A DNA stretch of 64,000 bases. Origin: JABMMZ01 sp040386935 (lineage in GTDB: Bacteria > Bacteroidota > Bacteroidia > NS11-12g > UBA955). Numbering within the stretch: the first letter of the stretch is position 1; each line of letters begins with the position of its first letter. Below are positions 26,801 to 35,758 of the stretch, one piece after another. Location of the stretch: contig JAZKEQ010000014.1 of the NCBI GenBank assembly GCA_040386935.1, positions 11,922 to 75,921 of the forward strand, given 5' to 3'. Under the pieces are notes generated by a model. The model saw only the letters and a list, made by a program, of their open reading frames with translations, was not told the DNA's origin and did no database searches. The translations under genes were made by a program, and so were the position numbers.

Positions 26801-28427
26801 AAACAGTGGAAGACGTTTTCCAGCCGGTACATGGCAATGTGTGGAGTACGGTAACTTACGCGACATGAATAACAACCTAGTGAAGAATGCTATTAATAAC
26901 AGTGTTAAAAATCAGAAGTATTTTGATCCGTCTACTATTTCACCAAATGGAGGTCAATATTTATTGAAATTTACAGATGTTGCGAGTGGTTGCCCTGTAA
27001 CGGATAGTACCATTGTTAATGTCAATGGATTGCCAAAAGTTGATATTCTTAATAATGATTCCATTTGCTCAAGTGCAGGATTGTTACAATTGATAAGCAA
27101 TTGGCCTGTAAATGACCCGGATGGTGCATGGTCAGGTCAGTTTGTAACCGGAGATAAGTTCGATCCTTCATTGAGTCCTAAGACTAAACAATACGAAGGC
27201 AGCTACCGCGTATTTTATTCTTATACTAACCCAACGACAAAATGTACGAATAAAGATTCACATGATATAATCATCCAAAGTCAACCTGAAGTGAAGATTG
27301 TAAGTGCTAAACCATACCAACAGTGTGAGAACGATGTATATACCCCTGAAGCTACTAAAAGCTGGGCAAACTCAACTACCTGGTCAGGTGCAGGCGATGG
27401 CACTGTCGTTAGTCCTAAATCATTGGCTACAGTTTACAGGTATGGCATACAAGACACTGTAATAGGTAATGTCCTATTAACCATTACAACTGATAAAGAA
27501 GGTATTTGCCCTCAGGCGACTGATAACACCCTATTGATATTTGAACCTATTCCGCAATTCACTATGCCGATAGGTCCTGATGCTTGTGAACCTGCGGTAC
27601 TTGACTTTACAGTGAATGTAAGCAAACCTTACAACTCACCAAACCTTAGATACTCATGGGATTTTGGTCAGGGTCAAACTATGGACTTAACTACCAATGG
27701 CAGTCCTACAGGTATTAAATACGATACTGCAAACCGCAATGGATACAATGTGAAAATAACTGTACACAATCAGTGGGGTACTCAGCCTAATCAAGTGTGC
27801 AGTACTCCAATGGATTTACCTGCTTATGTTGGGGTATGGCCTCAACCTAAAGCAAATTTTACGAGTGATCCTGCATCTTACACAACTGTTGCTTTCCCTA
27901 AGTTCAAGTTTTTCAATAAAACAAAAGCCGCTTTCGGTCCATTGAGTTACTACTGGAACTTTGGCAATCCAGATCCTAATGACACAACTAATACCAGCAT
28001 CGAAGAGAACCCTATACACCTCTATCCTGCTGATACCGTAAAATATTATGTATTGTTAAAATCAGAGTACACTTATTACGACCGTAAAGAAGGCATTTCT
28101 ACTACCTGCTGGGACACCATCAGTCAACCAAGAGAAATAAGACCTGATGTAACAGTATTTGTACCAACAGCTTTCAGTCCTGAAGGTACGGGCCCAAGAA
28201 AGAATAACGTATTCAATGCCGTTGTAAACGGTGAAAAAACTTTCCATATCGAAGTATTTAACCGTTGGGGTGAATTGTTATGGCAAAGTGATAACAAATA
28301 CGATACATGGGATGGCAAGTTCAAAGACTCAGATTGCCAGCAAGATGTATATGTTTGGGTTGTAAAAGTAACTGCTTATGACGGTGAGAAGTATGAGTAT
28401 GAAGGCACAGTCAGCTTATTGAGATAA
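23826..28427 (+). CDS. Giant T9SS type B (gliding motility-associated C-terminal domain) surface protein
   Basis: 1533 aa. A hydrophobic leader (IIPLIALLFFSLL) is followed by a Cys-rich N-terminal region (about 24-310). Many Ig/PKD-like beta modules come next, with repeating phrases such as VNIGPDKRICTYQSVTLDA and FGKDTFVCAGDSIKL. A PKD-like YYWNFGNPDPND lies near 1380. The C-terminal ~90 residues are the CHU_C domain (VFVPTAFSPEG, IEVFNRWGELLWQS, YDTWDGKFKDSDCQQDVYVW), the type B T9SS signal. Predicted secreted or surface-attached adhesin or matrix protein; ligand unknown. The start is TTG 23826: the nearby ATG at 23821 meets a stop two codons later. Confidence 0.88.
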   Translation: MKPTRIIPLIALLFFSLLPKTMKSCDVINGSDVVYRHLGGYTYHIKFILYHQCVCKLGIMPKFTLSCNGNIIPIVPPRTSIRDITPICSSGQPPCTNGGGSGGRFGIEEHIFEDTIDFSASPYNAFLTGGCCEVYARVAQPWGLIGTTTSTTTYGGEAMMNLCNIGKKGNNSPTLSNIPITFICCNQTFSFNNGIYDNIDGDSLSFELTEPLSSTFGPVTWNAPLSKDIPLTPFCGKPGIVNCNPLPNAKPPRGFYFDKATGDMIVTPVDCNESGPVAIKINEYRKDSATRQWIHLGFTRRDIFVTVVRCPNNNPPQIIGKNPTPVCEGNKICFIIDTKDEMYLPNQTVPDTVNLSWNYGIPGATFSIIDPNAREKQAEFCWQTKIGDARDFAYQFTAIAKDDACPRPATTVRGFRVIVKPKAQSKRIYEVLDCGKLRFTSYPKDTVNFKGTYTYEWTIRDSTNAGVIYKKSFSKRDSFKFRRGGKYIITHQINNIPINCPTFYTDTVVIPPVLDVELAFGKDTFVCAGDSIKLKPMISYGYKPYKYHWESPLGVHNAKDTFPAFGIKPTFSTSIMLKVTDIHKCEDRDTIKVHYQPLPVVNIGPDKRICTYQSVTLDAQNDDTMRYYWQPDGDSTRLKTVNVAGKYFVKVIDHLACFKIDTMQLFVNDTVVAIAKPDREICILDTLKVKAQRRPKGFSRQFTWTDLNTGLMAASDSAFTIKITQQALRKYDLYLRVTQGGVICEDRDTLIITVNPLPTFKFAGLPPRCFTDGAINLTQKEVALAMPGNQPVRYFQKFKKPSWVTGGPIGSAPYIYDYPKFITNDKVPNTGLRDTICYDYRDAKGCYNTDCKPIRLNPNPDVKVNDGIFCQRAGKIDLDKLAVIPFNKVGGIQSWRCIEVPSTSGVDPDAIIEQDNSVIPAKYYMDPGVEGENQKTGDYFLEYCFKNPSTSCQRCDTTRVTVVRLPEIQFDPIPNQCINYPLLALDSFVVEKNSGRRFPAGTWQCVEYGNLRDMNNNLVKNAINNSVKNQKYFDPSTISPNGGQYLLKFTDVASGCPVTDSTIVNVNGLPKVDILNNDSICSSAGLLQLISNWPVNDPDGAWSGQFVTGDKFDPSLSPKTKQYEGSYRVFYSYTNPTTKCTNKDSHDIIIQSQPEVKIVSAKPYQQCENDVYTPEATKSWANSTTWSGAGDGTVVSPKSLATVYRYGIQDTVIGNVLLTITTDKEGICPQATDNTLLIFEPIPQFTMPIGPDACEPAVLDFTVNVSKPYNSPNLRYSWDFGQGQTMDLTTNGSPTGIKYDTANRNGYNVKITVHNQWGTQPNQVCSTPMDLPAYVGVWPQPKANFTSDPASYTTVAFPKFKFFNKTKAAFGPLSYYWNFGNPDPNDTTNTSIEENPIHLYPADTVKYYVLLKSEYTYYDRKEGISTTCWDTISQPREIRPDVTVFVPTAFSPEGTGPRKNNVFNAVVNGEKTFHIEVFNRWGELLWQSDNKYDTWDGKFKDSDCQQDVYVWVVKVTAYDGEKYEYEGTVSLLR

Positions 28428-28447
28428 CAAGAATACAGTTAATCTCC

Positions 28448-29482
28448 CTATCCCTTTTTTAAAGTAAAACCAAAAGTAGTACCCTCACCTACTGTACTTC
28501 GTACATTGATAATTTGGTGATGTGCTTCGATGATATGTTTGACTATAGAAAGCCCCAAACCAGTTCCTCCGCTATTGCGTGAACGGCTACGATCGGTTCT
28601 GTAAAAGCGCTCGAATAAACGCGGTAAATGTTCTGATTCAATTCCTTCCCCATCATCTGAAACCTCGATGAGGATATTCTTATCCATATCGTAAAATCCC
28701 AGCAAGGTATTACCACCCTCTTTGCCATAGTTAATCGCATTGGCTATCAGGTTATTCAACACTTGTCTTATTCTGTCCTTATCTGCCAAAACCTGAAATG
28801 GTTTATCGCAACCCTCTTTAATTTTCAATTTAATATTTCTGCGAGTTGCCATTACCGAATAAATATCAAATACTTCCTTAGTCAATTCACAGACATCAAA
28901 GGATTTATAATTCATTTCAAGATTGCCGCTTTCAAGCTTACTGATTTCAAGTAAATCATTGACAAGGGTGTTGAGTCTTTCGGCACTGGCTGCTGCTTTA
29001 TTTAAAAAGGCAATATTAACTTCAGGGTCATTGATTGCACCTTCAAGCAATGTTTCTATATAACCCTGTATATTAAAGATGGGTGTTTTTAATTCATGGG
29101 AAACGTTGCCAAGAAAATCTTTGCGATAGGTTTCCATAGCTTTCAACTGGGTTATCTCCTGTTTCTGGTCGTAGGCCCATTGAATCACTTCTTCATTCAC
29201 TCTTTTAATAGGATCGCTGGTACCTTCTAATAAAAAGCTTTCAGTTTTAAACTTGGTGGTTTTAAAATGGTGAATGGTTTTGTAGATGAGCTTTATTTTG
29301 CGATAAATAAAAACCTCAAGACCATAAAGAATGATTATAAAAGTAAGTGATGCAAATGAAAAGACTGAAATGAGGAACGAAAGAAATGGCACACTGAAAA
29401 TAAAAAGGAAAGCACAAAAAATTACTGAAAGTATTATTGTGGTAAATAGCGCTATCCGCTCCGGTGTGGGGTTTCTAATCAC
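28448..29482 (-). CDS. Sensor histidine kinase, PhoR-like
   Basis: 344 aa. Two transmembrane helices (about 10-32 and 35-60) with almost no periplasmic loop between them come first. HisKA with the phospho-acceptor H129 in NVSHELKTP follows, then an HATPase with N, G1 and G2 boxes (LNNLIANAINYG, VSDDGEGIE, GGTGLGLSIVKHI). The sensing part is minimal, which suggests sensing through the membrane or a partner protein. The start is GTG at 29482, overlapping the regulator's TGA by 4 bases (GTGA), so translation is coupled. Signal unknown; PhoR-like by architecture only. Confidence 0.93.
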   Translation of the reverse strand: MIRNPTPERIALFTTIILSVIFCAFLFIFSVPFLSFLISVFSFASLTFIIILYGLEVFIYRKIKLIYKTIHHFKTTKFKTESFLLEGTSDPIKRVNEEVIQWAYDQKQEITQLKAMETYRKDFLGNVSHELKTPIFNIQGYIETLLEGAINDPEVNIAFLNKAAASAERLNTLVNDLLEISKLESGNLEMNYKSFDVCELTKEVFDIYSVMATRRNIKLKIKEGCDKPFQVLADKDRIRQVLNNLIANAINYGKEGGNTLLGFYDMDKNILIEVSDDGEGIESEHLPRLFERFYRTDRSRSRNSGGTGLGLSIVKHIIEAHHQIINVRSTVGEGTTFGFTLKKG

Positions 29483-30165
29483 ACTTCAAATTTATAGCCT
29501 ACACCTTTAATTGTTTGTATAAAATTATCATCTAATTTTTCGCGGATTTTTCTGATGTGAACATCAATGGTTCTGTCCACTACCAGTACATCATCGCCCC
29601 AAATTGATTCTAATATTTGTTCTCTTGTAAATACTTTTCCGGGTTTGCTGGCTAATAAAGAAAGCAATTCAAACTCTTTTTTAGGGAATTGCAATACTTT
29701 TCCAAGGTAAGTAATAGAAAATGACTCTCTATCAATTTTAAGATCCGGGAACTCCATTTTACCTGTATTGACAGTATCGGTATGATTGCGTCTCAGAATG
29801 GCCTTTAATCTTGAAATAAGGACCCTTGGTTTGATGGGCTTGATGATATAATCATCCGCTCCTGCTTCAAATCCTGCCAATTCGCTGAATTCTTCACCTC
29901 TGGCTGTCAAAAAAATAAGAGGCGTACTTTTCAATTGTGGCAAAGCTTTGATCTGGCGGCATGCTTCAATACCATCCATTTCAGGCATCATCACATCCAT
30001 CAGAATAATATCCGGTTTTATTTTTGAGGCAATTTGTATGGCTTCTTTACCATTCATTGCTGCTACCACTGTAAAGTTTTCTTTCTTTAAATTGTAACTT
30101 AACAGTTCGATGATGTCAATTTCATCATCAACTATTAATATTTTGTAAGATGTTTGTAATGCCAT
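29479..30165 (-). CDS. OmpR/PhoB-family response regulator
   Basis: 228 aa. The receiver domain (about 6-122) has phospho-acceptor D57 in LMDVMMPEMDG, acidic pair VDDE at 12-15 and conserved Lys in YIIKPIKP. A C-terminal winged helix (about 135-228) ends in RTIDVHIRKIREKLDD and IKGVGYKFEV. It is activated by the kinase encoded directly downstream with overlapping start and stop codons. Target genes cannot be read from context. Confidence 0.95.
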   Translation of the reverse strand: MALQTSYKILIVDDEIDIIELLSYNLKKENFTVVAAMNGKEAIQIASKIKPDIILMDVMMPEMDGIEACRQIKALPQLKSTPLIFLTARGEEFSELAGFEAGADDYIIKPIKPRVLISRLKAILRRNHTDTVNTGKMEFPDLKIDRESFSITYLGKVLQFPKKEFELLSLLASKPGKVFTREQILESIWGDDVLVVDRTIDVHIRKIREKLDDNFIQTIKGVGYKFEV

Positions 30166-30230
30166 TATAATTTTGGTTCAAAACAACTACTTAAAACTCA
30201 ATAAAAAATTAATCTAATGTTAAATTATTA

Positions 30231-31454
30231 TTATTGAAAGAGTTCCTCAAGTTTGCGTTCCAACTCTTCTCCTCTCAGGTTTTTAGCTATTATTTTCCCG
30301 TCTTTATCAATTAAAATAGTGGACGGGATAGATGAAATCTTATACATTTTAGCGGGTGCGCTGCCCCAGTACTTCAAGTCGCTCACGTGTTTCCAGCCCA
30401 GTCCTAGTGATATAATTGAGTTTTTCCATGCAGATTCTTCTTTATCGAGCGATACACCCAATATTTCAAAACCCTTTTCGCTGAATCTGCTGTAAACGCG
30501 CTTAACATTAGGAAATTCGTTTATACATGGTCGGCACCAACTGGCCCAAAAATCGATTAATACCACCTTACCCCTTAAATCTGACAGTTTTAAACTATCT
30601 CCATTGGGCGTTGGCAGGTAAATCTCAGGAGCCATGGCTCCAATATCTAATAACTTATTGTTATCGTAATATTCTTTTAAATCTTTATAATAAATGGTTT
30701 TAAGCTCTGTGGGAGACATTTTATCCATGATTTTCTTAACATCCGCTGCTTTTTGTTCTTCAATAAAATTATAGAATACGAAATAACCTTCAAGACCAGA
30801 AGAATTCAGCAGTTCAGCCTGAATATTGGCCCTCATCTGTTTTTGTTTATTGTCGTATTGAAATTGATACTCCTGCATTTTCATCGGATCTTGTTCAGAA
30901 TAGATTTGTTGCTCAAGTACACCTAATTCGCTGTATAGGGTGCTATGCATTTTAATAAAGTTGTATAACCTCACTGATTTTTCTGAATGAACACCTGTAA
31001 TTGAATAGTCCATTGCATTGGTTTCAGCTGTGATATTAATAACAACATTTAGTACAGCTCCATTTTCAATGATCAGCGGCACAGCCGTATTTTTTGAATG
31101 CTGGAGATAAGCAATACAAGGCTCTGCAATGGTTTTTTGGATACTGAAATTACCTTCAGCATCAGTAGTTACTGAATCTATTAAAGTATATTCAGTTGAA
31201 CGAAAGCGATTGAGGACTATCAAATGGTTTTTAAACCCTGTGAGTTTCCCGGTAATTTTAAATGTTACTTTTCCAGCAACAGGTTTTACACCCGGTTTCG
31301 GTTTCGCTGCAGCGCTTGATTTGGCAACTGAAGGTTTTGTTCCTGTTGTTGTTTTGGCTTGAGTAGGTTTAGGTTTCGCAGCAGGTTTTGTTTGTGCCTG
31401 AGCTATCGTAGAAAGTATAACAAACAGAAGTGAGAGGCTGAGGGTCTTGAACAT
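30231..31454 (-). CDS. TlpA-like disulfide reductase with N-terminal DUF4369-type domain
   Basis: 407 aa from ATG 31454; an upstream TTG adds only three residues. A signal peptide ends at AQAQ. A Lys/Pro/Ala-rich linker follows to about residue 63, then a beta-rich DUF4369-like domain (GKLTGFKNHLIVLNRF), a helical middle, and a C-terminal thioredoxin domain with WCRPC (Cys307/Cys310) in FWASWCRPC. This architecture is common in Bacteroidota envelope thiol-disulfide proteins. CAAATTTA at 31461-31468 is a minus-strand -7 element (TAAATTTG), 6 bases before the ATG and inside the downstream overlap with the GmhB-like gene's stop region. Confidence 0.9.
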   Translation of the reverse strand: MFKTLSLSLLFVILSTIAQAQTKPAAKPKPTQAKTTTGTKPSVAKSSAAAKPKPGVKPVAGKVTFKITGKLTGFKNHLIVLNRFRSTEYTLIDSVTTDAEGNFSIQKTIAEPCIAYLQHSKNTAVPLIIENGAVLNVVINITAETNAMDYSITGVHSEKSVRLYNFIKMHSTLYSELGVLEQQIYSEQDPMKMQEYQFQYDNKQKQMRANIQAELLNSSGLEGYFVFYNFIEEQKAADVKKIMDKMSPTELKTIYYKDLKEYYDNNKLLDIGAMAPEIYLPTPNGDSLKLSDLRGKVVLIDFWASWCRPCINEFPNVKRVYSRFSEKGFEILGVSLDKEESAWKNSIISLGLGWKHVSDLKYWGSAPAKMYKISSIPSTILIDKDGKIIAKNLRGEELERKLEELFQ

Positions 31455-31469
31455 ATAATGCAAATTTAA

Positions 31470-31970
31470 TCAAATGTCTTGAATACGGTGTATTTCTTTT
31501 ATCAATAGACTTATTTTATCGGTATTAGGTTGTACCAGTACACCTTTTACATTCACTTTTTCTGCCGCTTCCATATCCCTAGGTGTATCTCCCAGCATTA
31601 TTGAACGATTAATATCAATATTATACTTCGCGATGGCCTTCTCCAGCATCACTGAATCGGGTTTTCTACAAATACAATTACCATTGAGCGGGTGATGTGA
31701 ACAGAAAAATATTTCCTGAATAACTGCACCTTTGGCTTTGCAGGCATTCAATAATACATCATGAAAGGTGTGCAATTCATCGATTGTATATAATTGCTTA
31801 TCAATTCCGCCCTGATTAGTGATAACGAAAACTAAAAACCCATGCTGATTGGCTATTTGTATGCATTCAACAGCATCAGGCAACAACTCGAAATCTTCAA
31901 TCTTTGTCACATAATCGCCTAATTCGCGATTCAATACTCCGTCTCTGTCGAAAAAAATTGCTTTATTCAT
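31470..31970 (-). CDS. HAD-IIIA phosphatase, GmhB-like
   Basis: 166 aa from ATG 31970. HAD motif I is FFDRDGVLN with D8 and D10. Motif II is VITNQGGI. A zinc loop with C90, H92, C99 and C101 (CSHHPLNGNCICRKP) is the hallmark of GmhB. Motif III/IV is MLGDTPRDMEAA. GmhB removes the 7-phosphate from heptose 1,7-bisphosphate in ADP-heptose synthesis, feeding enzymes such as the GT9 transferase at 8 kb. Related histidinol-phosphatases share this fold, so the exact substrate is inferred. It is 15 bases upstream of the TlpA-like gene on the same strand. Confidence 0.92.
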   Translation of the reverse strand: MNKAIFFDRDGVLNRELGDYVTKIEDFELLPDAVECIQIANQHGFLVFVITNQGGIDKQLYTIDELHTFHDVLLNACKAKGAVIQEIFFCSHHPLNGNCICRKPDSVMLEKAIAKYNIDINRSIMLGDTPRDMEAAEKVNVKGVLVQPNTDKISLLIKEIHRIQDI

Positions 31971-32043
31971 CAAATCTGATTTTTACAGCTACAAAATAAA
32001 TACTATTTTGCAGCGTTCAACCATTTTAACTCCAAAAACTATT

Positions 32044-32769
32044 TTGTCTGACTATATCGTCATAATCCCTACCTACAACGAAAAAGAAAATGCAGAAGCA
32101 ATTGTACGAAAAACCCTTTCACTACTACCTTCTTTTGATATTTTGATTGTGGATGATAATTCTCCTGACGGCACTGCCGGTATCATCAAAAAACTACAGA
32201 CAGAATTCGGTCAACGCTTACATTTACTTGAAAGAAAAGAAAAAAATGGATTAGGCACAGCCTATATAGCCGGATTTAAATGGTGTCTTGAGAGACCCTA
32301 CAACTACATATTTGAAATGGATGCCGACTTTTCACACAATCCGGAAGATTTACCTGCATTACTTAAAGCATGTGAACAGGATGGAGCCGGCTTATCAATT
32401 GGTTCAAGATATTTAACCGGAGTAAATGTTGTAAACTGGCCAATGAGTCGTGTGATTATGAGTTATTATGCCAGTGCTTATGTGCGTCTGATAACAGGCC
32501 TGAAAGTACGCGATGCTACAGCAGGCTTTGTTTGCTATACACGAAAAACACTTGAAACAATAGAACTTGATAAAATTAAATTCAAAGGATATGCTTTTCA
32601 AATAGAAATGAAGTTCAAAGCATTTCTTGCTAATATAAAAATACTGGAAGTTCCCATCATATTTACTGACAGAACAAAAGGCACTTCTAAAATGAGTAAA
32701 AAAATATTCAGAGAGGCTTTCTTTGGTGTGATAGAGTTAAAATTGAAAAGTTTTTTCAGAAAAAAATGA
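32044..32769 (+). CDS. Polyprenol-phosphate mannosyltransferase-like GT2
   Basis: 241 aa. GT2 (GT-A) fold with IVIIPTYNEKENAE at the N-terminus, VDDNSPDGTAG (metal/UDP-type Asp), GLGTAYIAGF, and FEMDADFSHNPED (DxD-like). The block RYLTG..NWPMSR and the late TDRTKGTSKMS segment match dolichol/polyprenol-phosphate mannose synthases. It transfers a sugar, probably mannose, to a lipid phosphate carrier on the cytoplasmic face. No ATG exists. TTG 32044 places the family motif near the start; TTG 32008 is an alternative that overlaps a -7-like TACTATTTTG. Its stop overlaps pdxH as ATGA. Confidence 0.92.
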   Translation: MSDYIVIIPTYNEKENAEAIVRKTLSLLPSFDILIVDDNSPDGTAGIIKKLQTEFGQRLHLLERKEKNGLGTAYIAGFKWCLERPYNYIFEMDADFSHNPEDLPALLKACEQDGAGLSIGSRYLTGVNVVNWPMSRVIMSYYASAYVRLITGLKVRDATAGFVCYTRKTLETIELDKIKFKGYAFQIEMKFKAFLANIKILEVPIIFTDRTKGTSKMSKKIFREAFFGVIELKLKSFFRKK

Positions 32770-33410
32770 CAGATAAAATGAACATTTCTGAATTGAGAAA
32801 AGATTACCGGCTGAAAGAATTGCTGGAAAAAGACATCAACCCAAATCCCATTGAACAATTCAATCAATGGTTTGATGAAGCGCTAAATGCACAAATCACC
32901 GAGCCCAATGCCATGTGCTTGAGCACGGTTCATAACAATAAACCCAGCAATCGCATCGTCTTATTAAAAGAGGTAAAAGACAATGGATTTGTTTTCTTTA
33001 CCAATTATAAGAGCGACAAAGGCAAAGCAATCGATCAAAATCCAAACGTGGCACTCAATTTTGTTTGGCTTGAGCTGGAAAGACAAGTGAGAATTGAAGG
33101 AGTAGCCACAAAAGTAAGTGCTGAAGAAAGCATCGCCTATTTCAACAGCCGACCGTTGGGAAGTCGTCTCGGTGCTATCGTCAGCAACCAAAGTGAGATG
33201 ATTACCGGTAGAGAGGTTCTAGAGAATCGCCTAAAAAAATTGGAAGTACAATATGCCGATGCTACACCTGAAAAACCTGAGTACTGGGGTGGTTATATTG
33301 TACAACCAACAATGATAGAATTTTGGCAGGGACGCAGCAACCGCCTGCACGACAGATTGGTTTACAATCACGTTAACGGGAGCTGGACAATCAGTCGATT
33401 AAGCCCCTAA
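32766..33410 (+). CDS. pdxH: Pyridoxamine 5'-phosphate oxidase
   Basis: FMN enzyme that oxidises pyridoxine or pyridoxamine 5'-phosphate to pyridoxal 5'-phosphate. 214 aa, the normal length. Conserved blocks: PSNRIVLLKEV, FFTNYKSDKG, NVALNFVWLELERQVRIEG, RPLGSRLGAIVSNQS, and the C-terminal WGGYIVQPTMIEFWQGRSNR followed by LHDRL and ending RLSP. The ATG overlaps the mannosyltransferase stop by 4 bases, so it is co-translated with an unrelated function. Confidence 0.97.
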   Translation: MTDKMNISELRKDYRLKELLEKDINPNPIEQFNQWFDEALNAQITEPNAMCLSTVHNNKPSNRIVLLKEVKDNGFVFFTNYKSDKGKAIDQNPNVALNFVWLELERQVRIEGVATKVSAEESIAYFNSRPLGSRLGAIVSNQSEMITGREVLENRLKKLEVQYADATPEKPEYWGGYIVQPTMIEFWQGRSNRLHDRLVYNHVNGSWTISRLSP

Positions 33411-33509
33411 TTCCTTTTTTGGTGCGATATATAGCATTATTAATAAAACAAATAAGATTTTCCGTTTCTTATATTTAATTTTGCAGTTCAATATTTAAAA
33501 ATCATTTAT

Positions 33510-33926
33510 ATGCCATATCCAGAAATGTTAGTATCTCCAATGAGAGCAGAACTTACGAATGTAGGATTCACAGAATTAAAAACATCGGAAGAAGTAACAG
33601 GAACACTTCCTACTGTAAAAGGAACCACTTTATTGGTTGTTAATTCAGTATGCGGTTGTGCTGCAGGTGCAGCCCGTCCGGGAATTATCCGTTCATTAGC
33701 CAATGATAAAACACCGGATAATCTGTTAACTGTATTTGCAGGCCAGGACCTGGATGCAGTTGCTGAAGCCAGAGGTTTTATGCTGCCTTACCCGCCATCA
33801 TCACCATCAGTTGCCCTATTTAAAGACGGAGAATTGGTTCACTTTGTACAACGTCTTGACATAGAAGGTCACACAGCTGATCAGGTATCAGAAAATCTAA
33901 AAGCGGCTTACAACCAATTTTGTTAA
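33510..33926 (+). CDS. Bacilliredoxin (BrxA/BrxB, YphP family)
   Basis: 138-aa thioredoxin-fold protein of the BrxA/BrxB family. The family active-site CGC is at Cys48-Gly49-Cys50 (NSVCGCAAGAARPG). MLPYPPSSPSVALFKDGELV gives the cis-Pro region. In Firmicutes these proteins remove bacillithiol from proteins; Bacteroidota members are common and likely act similarly on low-molecular-weight thiols. TAATTTTG at 33476-33483 is a plausible -7 element. A shared terminator separates it from convergent pckA. Confidence 0.93.
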   Translation: MPYPEMLVSPMRAELTNVGFTELKTSEEVTGTLPTVKGTTLLVVNSVCGCAAGAARPGIIRSLANDKTPDNLLTVFAGQDLDAVAEARGFMLPYPPSSPSVALFKDGELVHFVQRLDIEGHTADQVSENLKAAYNQFC

Positions 33927-33950
33927 TCCTTTAAAAAAGTTCTTTATAGA

Positions 33951-33977
33951 AAAAGCCCTCTTTCGGAGGGCTTTTTT
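33951..33977. terminator. Bidirectional terminator between bacilliredoxin gene and pckA
   Basis: AAAAGCCCTC (33951-33960) pairs with GAGGGCTTTT around a TTTCG loop, followed by T residues to 33977. The A run on the other side makes it usable by pckA on the minus strand. Confidence 0.85.
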
Positions 33978-34002
33978 ATTGTTGTATAAATTGTAATTCG
34001 GA

Positions 34003-35598
34003 TTAGTTGTGTTGTGCCACAATCACTTTAGGCGCAGCATTTTTGATATCATCGCTGGCGCCTTCAGAGAATTTTTCAAAGTTCTTATTGAATTTCTCAG
34101 CTAATTCATTGGCCTTATTGTCATAAGCAGTTTTATCAGCCCATGTATTGCGTGGGTGAAGTATTTCAGAAGGCACTTCAGGACAGCTATCAGGCATCAT
34201 CATACCAAACACTGGGTGCAAAGTATAGTTCACATCATTTAATTCACCATTCAATGCTGCTGTTAACATAGCACGGGTATAACCCAATTTCATTCTGTTA
34301 CCTACTCCGTATCCACCACCGCTCCAACCTGTATTCACCAACCAAACATTGATATCTGAATTGGCATTTAATTTTTCACCTAATAATTTAGCATACTTGG
34401 TTGGGTGAATTGGCAAGAAAGCCTGACCAAAACAAGGAGAGAAAGTACTTTGAGGCTCTGTAACACCGGCCTCTGTTCCGGCTACTTTACTGGTATAACC
34501 TGAAATAAAATGGTACATGGCCTGTTCTGGTGTTAATTTAGAAATTGGAGGCAATACACCGAAAGCATCACAGGTAAGGAAAAATATATTTTTAGGGGCT
34601 TTACCAACAGATGGCACAGCAATATTATCAATGAAATCGATTGGGTAAGCTACGCGGGTATTTTCAGTTACTGAAGTATCGGTATAGTTAACAGTATTGG
34701 TTCCTGGGAAGAAACGCACGTTTTCAACCAGGGCCCCGTGTTTAATGGCACTCCAGATTTGTGGTTCTTTTTCTTCAGTCAGGTCGATACATTTTGCATA
34801 GCAACCACCCTCGAAATTAAATACTTTGTTATCAGCCCAACCGTGCTCATCATCACCTATCAGTTTTCTTTTTGGATCAGCTGATAATGTTGTTTTACCA
34901 GTACCTGACAGACCGAAGAAAATAGCAGTGTCGCCATCTTCGCCAATATTAGCAGAGCAGTGCATTGAAAGCACGCCTTTTTCTTGTGGAAGGATGTAAT
35001 TGAGAACAGTGAAGATTCCTTTTTTCAATTCACCGGTATAACCTGAACCACCGATAAGGATGATTTTTTGAGAAAAATTAATGATAGAGAAATTGTGCTG
35101 GCGGGTGCCGTCTTCAGCAGCTACTGCTGTAAAAGATGGTGCAGCTAAAATCAACCATTCAGCAGGTGTTGTTTCTCCGGCTGCAGGTCTTAAAAACAGG
35201 TTTTTAGCAAACAGATTTTGGTAGGCTGATTCTGTAACAACTTTAATATTTAATCTGAATTCAGGATCAGCACAAGCGTATGCATCGCGTACAAACAATT
35301 CTTTGCCTTTGTAGTGATTCAAAACTTTATCTAAAAGTGCATTAAATTTAGAAGGTTCAAATTTAAAGTTAACATCGCCCCACCACACTGTATTTTCAGT
35401 TTTTTCATCACATACGGTAAATTTGTCTTTTGGTGAGCGGCCTGTGAATTCACCTGTGTCAGCAGCAAGTGCGCCTTTATCAGTAATCACTCCCTCATTT
35501 CTTTCAATCGCTTTTTCAACTAACTCATCCGTGCTCAGATTAATGTATGCTTTAGAAGCATTTGAAATTACACCTGATAAAATTTCCTGATTATTCAT
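34003..35598 (-). CDS. pckA: Phosphoenolpyruvate carboxykinase (ATP)
   Basis: Converts oxaloacetate and ATP to phosphoenolpyruvate, CO2 and ADP, for gluconeogenesis or anaplerosis. 531 aa, near the usual ~540. Visible: the substrate Arg in FTGRSPKDKFTV, the Walker-A-type FFGLSGTGKTTLSADP, the kinase-2 LIGDDEHGW, YTSKVAGTEAGV and the NTGWSGGGYGVGNRMKL block. CAAATTTA at 35630-35637 gives a minus-strand -7 element TAAATTTG 31 bases before the ATG. Divergent from dnaX. Confidence 0.97.
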   Translation of the reverse strand: MNNQEILSGVISNASKAYINLSTDELVEKAIERNEGVITDKGALAADTGEFTGRSPKDKFTVCDEKTENTVWWGDVNFKFEPSKFNALLDKVLNHYKGKELFVRDAYACADPEFRLNIKVVTESAYQNLFAKNLFLRPAAGETTPAEWLILAAPSFTAVAAEDGTRQHNFSIINFSQKIILIGGSGYTGELKKGIFTVLNYILPQEKGVLSMHCSANIGEDGDTAIFFGLSGTGKTTLSADPKRKLIGDDEHGWADNKVFNFEGGCYAKCIDLTEEKEPQIWSAIKHGALVENVRFFPGTNTVNYTDTSVTENTRVAYPIDFIDNIAVPSVGKAPKNIFFLTCDAFGVLPPISKLTPEQAMYHFISGYTSKVAGTEAGVTEPQSTFSPCFGQAFLPIHPTKYAKLLGEKLNANSDINVWLVNTGWSGGGYGVGNRMKLGYTRAMLTAALNGELNDVNYTLHPVFGMMMPDSCPEVPSEILHPRNTWADKTAYDNKANELAEKFNKNFEKFSEGASDDIKNAAPKVIVAQHN

Positions 35599-35758
35599 TG
35601 TATATTTTATTTTTTACTTAAAAAGGCTGCAAATTTACAAAAAAGGGGTAACATTTTGGTAATATTTGGCAATTTGTGAATAGATTTTTTCTTTTTCACA
35701 TGGGTTTTCTGTTGTCAAAAAATCCTTACTTTTGCAAACCATCTCAAAAAAAGTAAAC